DNA of 64,000 nucleotides from M55B112 sp964539395. GTDB lineage: Bacteria > Bacteroidota > Bacteroidia > Bacteroidales > GCA-2748055. The notes below the pieces were generated by a model. It was not told the DNA's origin. It worked only from the letters and a program-made list of their open reading frames with translations, and ran no database searches. How positions within the stretch are numbered: position 1 is the first letter of the stretch; every line of letters starts with the position of its first letter. The DNA is taken from positions 1 to 64,000 of the forward strand of contig CAZIIU010000010.1 of NCBI GenBank assembly GCA_964539395.1. Reading direction: 5' to 3'. The position numbers and the translations under genes are program-made. Shown here in pieces: positions 35,466 through 43,860 of this stretch.

Positions 35466-36404
35466 ATGAAAACAAACAGATGGCTTGTGGTCGTTAATCC
35501 TGCTGCCGGAGGTGGTAAAGCGGGAAAAGACTGGCCGAAGATCGAGAAACTGCTTATTGAGCATGGGGTCATGCACGATCCGGTGTTTACAAACCGGAGG
35601 CTGCACGCGATGGTATTGTCACGACAAAAAATTGAGGAAGGCTACAGCAGGATCATTGTAGTAGGGGGCGACGGCACCATGAACGAGGTGATCAATGGAG
35701 TGTTTGCCCAGAAACGAATTTCCACTACGGAAGTGATGCTGGGAATGGTACCGGTGGGAACCGGGAATGACTGGGGAAAGATGTTTCACATCCCTTCGGA
35801 ATATGAAGCAGCCATTGAAACGATTAAAAACCAGAAAACCTTTGTGCAGGATGCCGGCGTGGTAACCTATTTCAAGAGCAGCAAGAGCTGGCAGCGTTAC
35901 TTCATCAATATCGCAGGAATGGGGTTTGGCGCCCGGGTAGTGGCCCGTTCCAACGCCCTCAAAGACAAAGGAAAAAGCAGTCAGGGACTCTACCTTGCCA
36001 CACTCTTCACCAGCCTTCTCAGATACAGGTCGATCAGAGCACAGATCAGTATCGACGGAAACGCATTCAAAAGAAAGGTTTTTAACCTGAATGTGGGGAT
36101 CGGCAAATACAACGGTGGAGGGATGATGCAGGTTCCGCATGCCATTGCCGATGACGGATTGTACAGCATCACTCTGATCAGAAAGATGGGGAGACTGAAT
36201 GTGATCGCCAACATCAAAAAACTCTATAACGGAAAGATTACCTCGCACAGTAAGGTTGAAGCCTATACCGGGAAGGTGATCAATGTTGATTCCCCCTCCC
36301 TGCTGCACCTGGAGACCGACGGAGAGACGCTCGGACACTCACCCATGGCGTTCCAGATCATACCCAGGAGCGTAAAGGTGATTGCGAACGGAATATCGGC
36401 ATAG
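35466..36404 (+). CDS. Diacylglycerol kinase-family lipid kinase (YegS/DgkB-like)
   Basis: 312 residues: NPAAGGGKAGKDWPKIEKLL at the start, the catalytic-domain GGDGT loop in RIIVVGGDGTMNEVING, VPVGTGNDWGKMFHIP, and the C-terminal beta-sandwich with GIGKYNGGGMMQVPHAIADD. The family phosphorylates diacylglycerol or related lipids in the cytoplasm at the inner membrane, recycling lipid backbones. It faces the glutaminyl cyclotransferase gene across 10 bases, with no space for a terminator hairpin. Confidence 0.92.
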   Translation: MKTNRWLVVVNPAAGGGKAGKDWPKIEKLLIEHGVMHDPVFTNRRLHAMVLSRQKIEEGYSRIIVVGGDGTMNEVINGVFAQKRISTTEVMLGMVPVGTGNDWGKMFHIPSEYEAAIETIKNQKTFVQDAGVVTYFKSSKSWQRYFINIAGMGFGARVVARSNALKDKGKSSQGLYLATLFTSLLRYRSIRAQISIDGNAFKRKVFNLNVGIGKYNGGGMMQVPHAIADDGLYSITLIRKMGRLNVIANIKKLYNGKITSHSKVEAYTGKVINVDSPSLLHLETDGETLGHSPMAFQIIPRSVKVIANGISA

Positions 36405-36414
36405 CCTGTTGTGT

Positions 36415-37512
36415 CTATAAAATCCCTGCCGGTACCAGTTCTATCTCGAACAGCCTGGGCCAGTATTTACCTGTAACAAAAAGCCGCTCCTCAACGGGAT
36501 CCCAGGCAATACCGTTAAGAACGTTCGTATCGGGCTTACGGTCTTTTACTGAAAGAATCCCTTTCATATCGACTCGTCCCTCCTCCTTTCCTGTTTCCGG
36601 ATCGATAATCACAATCTCGTCGGTATAATAGCGGTTTGCATATATTTTCCCGTTGATATATTCCAGCTCATTCAGATCTCTCACCGGTCCTTCGTTGTTA
36701 TAAACCTCTATCTGCCTCTTCACGGTAAACATGGCCGGATCAATAAAATAGATGATATTGGTACCGTCGCTCATAATCAGCTCATCTTCCGAATTGGTGA
36801 GACCCCACCCCTCCTTGTTCTGGTAGTAAAACTTTTTTATCTCCTCAAAGGTGTTAAGGTCATATACAAAACATATCTGCGATTTGTAGGTAAGCTGGTA
36901 TAACCTTCCATCGAAGATTGTAATTCCCTCCCCAAAAATGTCAGAAGCATTATTCCTGATCTGGATCACCTCACCGTTGCTTAGACGTACTTTTCTTACC
37001 GACGACTGGTTGTAGTTACCGGTTCCCTCATAGAGCCATCCATCGTAATACAACAGTCCCTGGGTGTATGCCTCCACATCATGCGGATAGGTGTTGGTTA
37101 CCCGGTAATGGTATTGTACCGGTTCGATATCTGATAGCAATTCTACCTGAACGCTGTGTGTCTCTGAGCTGCCCCCTTCAAAGTGAAGCCTGGTGCGAAT
37201 ACCGGTTTTGCCAGGGCTCAATCCGGCTGTAGAGAGAAAGGCAGTATCCTTACCATCGTATACAACCGACAGGTGCCCCCTTATAAAAAGCTCTGCTGAA
37301 TCGATCTTCAAAGTATCTGGCAGGCTAATATATACCGGTATATCCTGCCCTGCCACATAGCGATCCCCCGGTACGGGCTGATGAAGGGTAGTGATTTTCT
37401 GTGACTGCTGACCTCTTTGTCTGGTGCGACCGGGCTCACTGCTTTTCTGATTGCAGCTGCCCGCGGAAACAATGCTGAGAATGAAAATGATTGCTATGCT
37501 GTTAAGTTTCAT
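36415..37512 (-). CDS. Glutaminyl-peptide cyclotransferase (plant/bacterial type) lipoprotein
   Basis: 365 residues. A lipobox (IVSAGSC, Cys20) is followed by a linker, an Ig-like stretch and a beta-propeller with AYTQGLLYYDGWLYEGTGNY, FGEGITIFDGRLYQLTYKS, NQKEGWGLTNSEDELIMSDG and ELEYINGKIYANRYY. This family cyclises N-terminal Gln to pyroglutamate. In Bacteroidota, exported proteins often begin with Gln after signal cleavage, so a periplasmic maturation role is plausible. It is 12 bases downstream of the small HAD gene and probably co-transcribed. Confidence 0.9.
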   Translation of the reverse strand: MKLNSIAIIFILSIVSAGSCNQKSSEPGRTRQRGQQSQKITTLHQPVPGDRYVAGQDIPVYISLPDTLKIDSAELFIRGHLSVVYDGKDTAFLSTAGLSPGKTGIRTRLHFEGGSSETHSVQVELLSDIEPVQYHYRVTNTYPHDVEAYTQGLLYYDGWLYEGTGNYNQSSVRKVRLSNGEVIQIRNNASDIFGEGITIFDGRLYQLTYKSQICFVYDLNTFEEIKKFYYQNKEGWGLTNSEDELIMSDGTNIIYFIDPAMFTVKRQIEVYNNEGPVRDLNELEYINGKIYANRYYTDEIVIIDPETGKEEGRVDMKGILSVKDRKPDTNVLNGIAWDPVEERLFVTGKYWPRLFEIELVPAGIL

Positions 37513-37524
37513 TGCGTATGCTGA

Positions 37525-37941
37525 TTATCTCCCGAAGATACGGCTTAACAGCGTTCCTCTTCGCGGAAGGGTTTTTCGTTCGCTTGCAACTGTGGGGTTG
37601 AGTTCGGGGTGGATGATCTGCCATATCTCTCCCCACCCGGGAAGTCCGCAGATATTGCGGTCGTCGATGTAGAAATCTGCCTGTATCTTTCTGCTCACTT
37701 TCTGTTCATCGAACACCTCTTCGGGGTAGTTTTTGTTGACCGCATAAAACTCGATCCCGTTCCTGCGACAGAACTCAACTGCCTCATCGAGTTCCCTGCC
37801 GCTTCTGTATGTCCACAGGATGAGCTGGTGTCGCTGCTCCTGCAACTTCTTCAATGTCTCAAATGCAAACAGAAGCGGCCTTCCGATCTCCGGATATTTA
37901 TGCTCCACTATCGTACCGTCAAAATCAACTGCGATCTTCAT
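37525..37941 (-). CDS. Small HAD-superfamily hydrolase (BT0820-like)
   Basis: 138 residues with motif I MKIAVDFDGTIVEHKYP at the very start, HQLILWTYRSGRELDEAV (motif II Thr) and DFYIDDRNICGLPGWGE (motif IV acidic pair). It has no cap domain, so it is a minimal Rossmann-fold phosphatase. Structural-genomics proteins of this type lack a firm substrate. It leads a two-gene transcript with the cyclotransferase and has a -7 box 26 bases upstream. Confidence 0.88.
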   Translation of the reverse strand: MKIAVDFDGTIVEHKYPEIGRPLLFAFETLKKLQEQRHQLILWTYRSGRELDEAVEFCRRNGIEFYAVNKNYPEEVFDEQKVSRKIQADFYIDDRNICGLPGWGEIWQIIHPELNPTVASERKTLPRRGTLLSRIFGR

Positions 37942-37966
37942 AAGCCCTCTACATGTTTCAACTGCT

Positions 37967-37974
37967 CAAAAATA
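37967..37974 (-). promoter_or_regulatory. -7 promoter box for the HAD hydrolase gene
   Basis: Minus-strand TATTTTTG, a perfect TAnnTTTG, 26 bases before the ATG at 37941. No TTG at proper spacing. Confidence 0.5.
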
Positions 37975-38120
37975 CCAATTTCCCGATAAATGCATTACCC
38001 GAAGGCAAAAAACCTACTCACATCTGCGGAAAATACCTGACGAAGAGAATAATGCAATATTGATCCAATCTGCATAAGGGTAAAGAGGATGGCCGGATCC
38101 CGGGTTATAATAGATCCTGA

Positions 38121-39029
38121 TTAAAAAAGGTCATTTACCGATAAATACCTCTCCCCGGTGTCATAGTTGAAAGTCAGTATCCGCGTTCCGGGGTCGATTT
38201 CGGGCAGCTTTTTTGCCACCGCGGCAAGAGACGCACCACTCGATATCCCGCAAAATATTCCCTCTTCCTTCACCGATCTGCGGGTAAACAGATAGGCATC
38301 CTGCTTCTCAACAGCCACTGTACCATCGAGCAGGGATGTATCGAGGTTGGAGGGGATGAAACCCGGACCGATACCCATGATCGGATGAGGCGACGGCTCC
38401 TTTCCGGCGATCACCTGCGAATCGAACGGCTCCACGGCATAGACCTTCAGGGAGGTCCATTTTTGTTTCAACACCCTGGCCACACCACTGATATGTCCAC
38501 CGGTACCTACCCCGGTAATCAGGTAATCAATCCCGTCAGGAAAATCGCTGATGATCTCCTGTGCGGTGGTACGCTCGTGAATCCCCGGATTGGCCGGATT
38601 GTCGAATTGTGAGGGGATCCAGGCGTTCCCGATCTCTTCTTTCAGCTCGAGAGAACGGGCAATGGAGCCCTTCATTCCGGCTGCTCTGTCGGTAAGCTCA
38701 ATCTCTGCCCCATAGGCTCTCAGGATGCTGCGCCGCTCAACCGACATGGACTCGGGCATTACGAGGATCACGCGATAACCTTTCGTGGCACCTGCCATGG
38801 CAAGACCGATACCCGTATTACCTGAAGTGGGCTCGATAATCACACTACCACTTTTGAGAACCCCGGTTTGCTCTGCGTCCTCGATCATGGAAAGTGCGAT
38901 CCGGTCCTTGATGCTCCCGCCGGGATTGTTTCGTTCGAGCTTCACCCAGACCTCATGATCGGGAAATAATCTGCTTATTCTTACATGCGGAGTATTACCT
39001 ATAGTTTCAAGAATATTGTTGTATTTCAT
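38121..39029 (-). CDS. cysK: Cysteine synthase (O-acetylserine sulfhydrylase)
   Basis: 302 residues of fold-type II PLP enzyme: the PLP Lys41 in NNPGGSIKDRIA, PTSGNTGIGLAMAG, the phosphate-binding loop GVGTGGHISGVARVL and ISSGASLAA. It makes cysteine from O-acetylserine and sulfide. It is 92 bases downstream of the serine acetyltransferase gene, so both steps of cysteine synthesis are encoded together. The C-terminal DTGERYLSVNDLF is typical of CysK. Assignment as CysK rather than CysM rests on overall similarity. Confidence 0.95.
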   Translation of the reverse strand: MKYNNILETIGNTPHVRISRLFPDHEVWVKLERNNPGGSIKDRIALSMIEDAEQTGVLKSGSVIIEPTSGNTGIGLAMAGATKGYRVILVMPESMSVERRSILRAYGAEIELTDRAAGMKGSIARSLELKEEIGNAWIPSQFDNPANPGIHERTTAQEIISDFPDGIDYLITGVGTGGHISGVARVLKQKWTSLKVYAVEPFDSQVIAGKEPSPHPIMGIGPGFIPSNLDTSLLDGTVAVEKQDAYLFTRRSVKEEGIFCGISSGASLAAVAKKLPEIDPGTRILTFNYDTGERYLSVNDLF

Positions 39030-39121
39030 GGTTGATATAAATTAAACTGTTTGTGGATGCATCCAATTCATTGGTCGTTTAAAGTGATAATAACGCCATC
39101 ACTGCTTATGAGGCCTGCCGG

Positions 39122-39973
39122 TTAAATGACATAATCGAGCGGCGGTTCAAAATCCTTGCTGTCGCGCACAACTACACGGTGCTGCCGATAGACCACAGAA
39201 TGGGGCAACACGCTCTCAGTAATCCAGGTATTGCCTCCAACAATGGTATCGTGACCGATCACTGTTTTTCCACCCAGAATCGTACTGCCGGCATAGATTA
39301 CAACATTGTCCTCGATGGTAGGATGTCGCTTCTTACGGGCCATATCCTTTTCTACCGTGAGCGCTCCGAGTGTCACACCCTGGTAGATTTTCACATTCCT
39401 GCCGATCTCTGCCGTCTCACCAATTACGATTCCTGTACCATGGTCGATAAAGAACGGGGTTGCAATGGCTGCCCCCGGATTAATGTCTATGCCTGTTTGT
39501 CCGTGAACATACTCCATCATCACCCTGGGTAAAAGCGGTACCTTCATTTTATACAGTATGTGCGCCATCCGGTACACCGATATGCAGTAGAAACCCGGGT
39601 AAGCCAGAATCACCTCCTCAACGCAGCTTGAAGCAGGATCGTACCGGGAAATGGATACCGCATCCTCTATCATGGCATCATAAGCCTCCGGGAGTTCCTC
39701 CATAAACTTTTCTGTCAGCTTTTCGGGAGTAGCAGGAATCGAGTTCCTGATGGAAAAGAGCAGGTCCTTCAGTTCCAGCGAACATCGCTCCAACTCAAAC
39801 CGGATTTCATTCTCATCGACCTTACAGTTAAGCTTGATGGGGAAAAGTATATGTACCAGGTTATCAACAAATTCGTGGGTCTTTACCATGGAGGGGGCCT
39901 CCATACAGAAATCCCCGTTCACTTTACTCAGGTGTTTTGCAAATGCTTTAAAATTACTCATAACTGAATGCAT
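39122..39973 (-). CDS. cysE: Serine O-acetyltransferase
   Basis: 283 residues. A helical N-terminal half is followed by ARMAHILYKM-type and PRVMMEYVHGQTGIDINPGA, then hexapeptide-repeat beta-helix with FFIDHGTGIVIGETAEIGRN, VTLGALTVEKDMARKKRHPT and GSTILGGKTVIGHD. It acetylates serine to O-acetylserine for the following enzyme. It lacks the Ile-ended C-terminal tail of E. coli CysE but ends in DYVI, which may dock in CysK (inference). A second ATG at 39961 is an equal start candidate. 52 bases after pssA. Confidence 0.93.
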   Translation of the reverse strand: MHSVMSNFKAFAKHLSKVNGDFCMEAPSMVKTHEFVDNLVHILFPIKLNCKVDENEIRFELERCSLELKDLLFSIRNSIPATPEKLTEKFMEELPEAYDAMIEDAVSISRYDPASSCVEEVILAYPGFYCISVYRMAHILYKMKVPLLPRVMMEYVHGQTGIDINPGAAIATPFFIDHGTGIVIGETAEIGRNVKIYQGVTLGALTVEKDMARKKRHPTIEDNVVIYAGSTILGGKTVIGHDTIVGGNTWITESVLPHSVVYRQHRVVVRDSKDFEPPLDYVI

Positions 39974-40025
39974 AATATTAATAGTCCGATTTCGACAATA
40001 AGCCAGTCCTCCTAAACTAACACCG

Positions 40026-40796
40026 TTACTGTCGGATTGTTAACAGAATCATTGCCAGCGACAATAAAATATATCCCAGTATCACCAGTGGCAATCCTGG
40101 CAGACCACTGAGAATGAATATAATAATGGTAATTATGATCAACAGGTAGCGCGGCAAATTTGGAATGATTTTAAAGTTAGTGAATTTCAATGAGAGCATC
40201 GGCAGGGGGATGATCATCAGGGTTGCTGTAATGAGCATTACACAACAAATAAACCATGCTGAAAGGGGTTGACCGTAAAATGTTCCGGTACTGCTTATTT
40301 CAAAATAAATCCCTGCCCAGAAAATTGCAAATGCCGGAGTCGGCAGTCCGGTAAAATATTCGGACGGTGGCATCAAATTGTACCTGGCGAGCCGCAATGC
40401 GGCAAAAACCGGAACGAGTAATACGCTGATCTGCATGATCTTAATAAAAACAGAGCCTGCACCTGACAGACCAGAAACAGGCGGTACAGTCACCGATCTA
40501 CCGTTCATTTCTGCAACACCGGGATTATTCCCAACGGCAGTACTCAACAGTATGAAGATCATTGCAGCCGGCAGCAGTCCGAAACTAACAAAATCGGCAA
40601 ACGAATCGAGCTGCCTGCCGGTCTCCGATGTTACCCTGAGCATCCTTCCGATGAACCCGTCGGCAAAGTCGGCAACAACAGCAACAGCAAAAAGTATCAT
40701 TACGGTAACCGGCTGTTCTGTGAAAACAAACCAGACAGCGACAGACCCCGCAGCGAGGTTCAGGAGGGTAATCGTATTGGGAATCTGCTTCTTCAT
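40026..40796 (-). CDS. pssA: CDP-diacylglycerol-serine O-phosphatidyltransferase
   Basis: Start set at 40796 (MKKQIPNTITLLNLAAG), giving 256 residues; the open frame five codons longer would begin almost at the predicted transcript start. The CDP-alcohol phosphotransferase motif is DFADGFIGRMLRVTSETGRQ followed by LDSFAD; the usual Ala before Arg is Gly. Several membrane helices follow. It makes phosphatidylserine from CDP-diacylglycerol and serine at the inner membrane. First of pssA-cysE-cysK, genes linked by serine use. Confidence 0.93.
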   Translation of the reverse strand: MKKQIPNTITLLNLAAGSVAVWFVFTEQPVTVMILFAVAVVADFADGFIGRMLRVTSETGRQLDSFADFVSFGLLPAAMIFILLSTAVGNNPGVAEMNGRSVTVPPVSGLSGAGSVFIKIMQISVLLVPVFAALRLARYNLMPPSEYFTGLPTPAFAIFWAGIYFEISSTGTFYGQPLSAWFICCVMLITATLMIIPLPMLSLKFTNFKIIPNLPRYLLIIITIIIFILSGLPGLPLVILGYILLSLAMILLTIRQ

Positions 40797-40821
40797 GAAG
40801 AGTATTGGCATTGATCAGATG

Positions 40822-40829
40822 CAAAGTTA
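40822..40829 (-). promoter_or_regulatory. -7 promoter box for pssA-cysE-cysK
   Basis: Minus-strand TAACTTTG, a perfect TAnnTTTG, 26 bases before the chosen pssA ATG (40796). No clear -33 TTG. Confidence 0.5.
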
Positions 40830-41259
40830 GCAAGTTTGCCATTTTAAAGTTTGTATCGTCAATGAAATTATGAATACATACAAACCATGTATCTGATTGG
40901 AACGAGAATAAACCAGGTTTAAACATTCAGTATCTCGAGCCTCCCCTGCAGCCCTGCCATCCCGGAAAATAAAGGCTATGATCCCAATTACGTCCAGCTG
41001 TCTATGCAGGAATAGGAAAAAACCTTCTTTCCCTGCACACAGTGGCCCTGGTACGTTACTACTTTAATTTCCTCCTTTGCAATCTCAATTAAAATAAGCC
41101 TCTGTTATACAGCTTCATATGAATGAATTGGTGCCTGGTTGATAAAGACTGGTTTCAACGATGGGTCCGTCATGCAAAATACTTTTTAGGATTTAAAAAG
41201 TTTCATCTTTTTTTACCTATATTTACCTGGAGCAAAAAGTATTCTTTACCCGTTTTCAT
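40830..41259. other. 430-base intergenic region without recognised genes
   Basis: Upstream of the sulfatase. An open frame continues from the sulfatase back to 41123 but has no signal peptide and lies before the predicted promoter, so I read it as non-coding. I see no tRNA, riboswitch or repeat here. Confidence 0.5.
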
Positions 41260-41267
41260 TAAATTTG
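41260..41267 (+). promoter_or_regulatory. -7 promoter box for the sulfatase
   Basis: TAAATTTG, a perfect TAnnTTTG, 48-55 bases before the ATG at 41315. It supports the internal start because the longer frame begins upstream of it. Confidence 0.55.
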
Positions 41268-41314
41268 CGGCATCTCACGTTTCGTTAACGAACTCTAATG
41301 ATAAACTTTCAGCT

Positions 41315-42823
41315 ATGAAAACAACCCTTTATCTGCTGCTTGGGGCAGCAGTAATTTTTACCGGCATTTTACCTTCCTGTAAAGAGGATAAACAAAAGCA
41401 ACCGAATATTTTATTTGCCATTGCCGATGACTGGACCTGGGAGCATTCGTCATTCAATAATTATCCTGAACTCAACACCCCAAATTTTGACATGGTTGCA
41501 AACCAGGGTATATATTTCGAGCGGGCATACTGCAATGTCCCTTCCTGTTCACCTTCCAGGGCAACGATTTTAACCGGTAAAAACGGGTGGGAACTGGATG
41601 AAGGCGCCAACCTCTGGGGATTTATTCCTGAAAGATTCGCACTGTATACCGACCTGTTGCAGCAAAACGGGTATTTTGTAGGATATACCGGCAAAGGATG
41701 GGGCCCGGGGAAATTTAAAGCTACTGGCAGAGAGGTGAATCCAGCCGGTAAAGCTTTCAATGAATTTCGCAACGAACCTGATCCGGGTGTGCGGGTGTGT
41801 GAAAACGGCGTCTATAAAATAGATTATAAAGCCAATTTCGAAGCATTTCTCAAGGAGAAACCTGATGAGCAGCCTTTCTCATTCTGGTACAGTGGTATTG
41901 AGCCACACAGGGATTATAGTTATGGCATCGGCAAAAGCTCGGGAAAGGACCCTGATAATATAATTGTGCCGGAATTTTTTCCTGATGATACACTTGTGCG
42001 CAATGATATACTTGATTATCTGTGGGAAGTGGAATGGTTTGATATGCACCTTGGTAAAATGTTGGAGTTGCTTGAAGAAAGAGGTGAACTGGATAATACT
42101 TTGGTTGTAGTGACATCTGACAACGGCATGCCTTTTCCCAGGTGTAAAGCAAATTTATACGAATATGGAACTCATATGCCCCTGGCCATCATGTGGAAGA
42201 AAAAAATCAAAGGAGAACGGCGCATCAGTGATTTTGTGAGTTTTATTGATTTTGCCCCTACCTTTCTTGAAGCTGCAGGACTTGATGTCCCGGAATCTAT
42301 GACCGGTAAAAGCTTGATGCCACTGCTGTTGTCAAAAAAATCCGGACAGATCGACCCGGACCGGGATCATACTTTTACCTATAAAGAACGTCATGCCTGG
42401 GTACAGCCGGATGGCGACATTTGCCCGTTTCGTGCCATTCGTAAGGAGGACTGGCTCTTAATCTGGAATTTAAAACCGGATATGTGGCCGGCCGGTCATA
42501 TCAATCCGCAATACAACTATTGTTCCTGTCCTTTCGGAGATGTAGACCATAGCCCGACGAAAACCAATATCCTGGAACTGGCAAAACAGGGAGATTCCAC
42601 TTATTACCGGCTTGCATTTATGAAACGGCCTGAATACGAGTTGTATCATGTTTCAGAAGATCCCTATCAGATCAATAATCTTTCCGGCAAATCAGAATAC
42701 CAGGAAGTGCTGCTGGAGCTGAGTGGTGAGCTTAAAGCATACCTCCATAAGACGAATGATCCCAGAATGAAAGGAAATGGCTCCGTATTTGTAAACACAC
42801 CGTATTCCGGAATTTTCTATTAG
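41315..42823 (+). CDS. Sulfatase (formylglycine type) lipoprotein
   Basis: 502 residues from 41315: a lipobox (GILPSC, Cys22), then NILFAIADDW with the metal-binding Asp pair, and the maturation motif CSPSRATILTG, whose Cys78 is the residue converted to formylglycine. VVVTSDNGMPFPR supplies further metal ligands. It hydrolyses sulfate esters, most often of algal or animal polysaccharides. No maturase, glycoside hydrolase or SusCD pair is adjacent. By eye its codons are more A/T-rich than neighbours, compatible with transfer. The ATG at 41123 is rejected. Confidence 0.93.
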   Translation: MKTTLYLLLGAAVIFTGILPSCKEDKQKQPNILFAIADDWTWEHSSFNNYPELNTPNFDMVANQGIYFERAYCNVPSCSPSRATILTGKNGWELDEGANLWGFIPERFALYTDLLQQNGYFVGYTGKGWGPGKFKATGREVNPAGKAFNEFRNEPDPGVRVCENGVYKIDYKANFEAFLKEKPDEQPFSFWYSGIEPHRDYSYGIGKSSGKDPDNIIVPEFFPDDTLVRNDILDYLWEVEWFDMHLGKMLELLEERGELDNTLVVVTSDNGMPFPRCKANLYEYGTHMPLAIMWKKKIKGERRISDFVSFIDFAPTFLEAAGLDVPESMTGKSLMPLLLSKKSGQIDPDRDHTFTYKERHAWVQPDGDICPFRAIRKEDWLLIWNLKPDMWPAGHINPQYNYCSCPFGDVDHSPTKTNILELAKQGDSTYYRLAFMKRPEYELYHVSEDPYQINNLSGKSEYQEVLLELSGELKAYLHKTNDPRMKGNGSVFVNTPYSGIFY

Positions 42824-43076
42824 CAGGATACTTTACAAGGCACCTTCCGGATAGATCAGGAGATATTTCATTGCTTAAATAGAATACTACATCTTTTAAG
42901 TAAAAAATTATATGTATTATTTGTACTGCCTCTAAATAGCCTCTCCTTTTGGGCACATTGGCGACACAACCTGCTACAAACCTGACTTTTTTGTATTTTT
43001 AGATTTTATTGAATCCTAAAGACCCCGGATACGGTTATTCGAATTATAGTCGTAAATTTCACATCCTTAATTTACC

Positions 43077-43850
43077 ATGAAAAGAATACTGATTGTAATC
43101 GCTGTACTCATGTTCCTCACCGCAACAGATGGTCAGGACCTGGCTCAGCAATCGCTTGAAATCGGCGTAGAAGAGAAGCTTGGAAACATGATTCCCCTGG
43201 ATGCCTTTCTTTTTAACATTGAGGGAGACACGGTATATCTGCGCGACATATACGACAAACCAACGATCATCTGCTTTGTCTATTACCGTTGTCCGGGTAT
43301 CTGCTCTCCGCTTATGGACGGACTGGCGGAGGTCATCGACAAGTCCGACCTGGTAATCGGCCGCGATTACCAGGCAATTACTATCAGCTTTGATCCTCGC
43401 GAATCGGCAATGCTGGCTGAACGCAAGCGCAACAACTACCAGAACCTGATGGAAAAGGCTGAACTGGCAAAGGAGGGATGGACCTTTTATACGGCCGACA
43501 GTGCGAACATTGCACGGCTCACCGCTGCGACCGGATTCAGGTTCAAGCCTGTAGGCAACGACTTTATTCACTCCGCCACGCTGATCGTCACCTCACCACA
43601 GGGAAAGATCACCCGGTACATGAATGGCATCTATTTTCTCCCGTTTGAGCTGAAGATGTCGGTCCTCGATGCCAGTGAGGGAAAGACAGGTCCTACGATC
43701 AACAAGGTATTACAGTACTGCTATTCCTTCGATCCTGAAGGACAGGAATATGTATTCAACATCACCAAGGTAGCCGGAACGCTGATCATCTTTTTCGGGC
43801 TAATCATTTTCCTGGTACTGATTTTAGTAAAACGAAAAAAAACAAAATAA
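43077..43850 (+). CDS. SCO1/SenC copper-binding protein
   Basis: 257 residues with a signal peptide (ILIVIAVLMFLTATDG), a thioredoxin-like domain with the copper motif YYRCPGICSPLMDG (CxxxC) and the distant ligand His in NDFIHSATLIVTSP, and a C-terminal membrane helix (AGTLIIFFGLIIFLVLILV). SCO proteins metallate the CuA centre of cytochrome c oxidase on the periplasmic side. It is 10 bases upstream of ctaD, the first gene of the oxidase operon. A near-consensus TAAATTTC at 43053-43060 may be its -7 box. Confidence 0.93.
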   Translation: MKRILIVIAVLMFLTATDGQDLAQQSLEIGVEEKLGNMIPLDAFLFNIEGDTVYLRDIYDKPTIICFVYYRCPGICSPLMDGLAEVIDKSDLVIGRDYQAITISFDPRESAMLAERKRNNYQNLMEKAELAKEGWTFYTADSANIARLTAATGFRFKPVGNDFIHSATLIVTSPQGKITRYMNGIYFLPFELKMSVLDASEGKTGPTINKVLQYCYSFDPEGQEYVFNITKVAGTLIIFFGLIIFLVLILVKRKKTK

Positions 43851-43860
43851 CCGCAAACCT

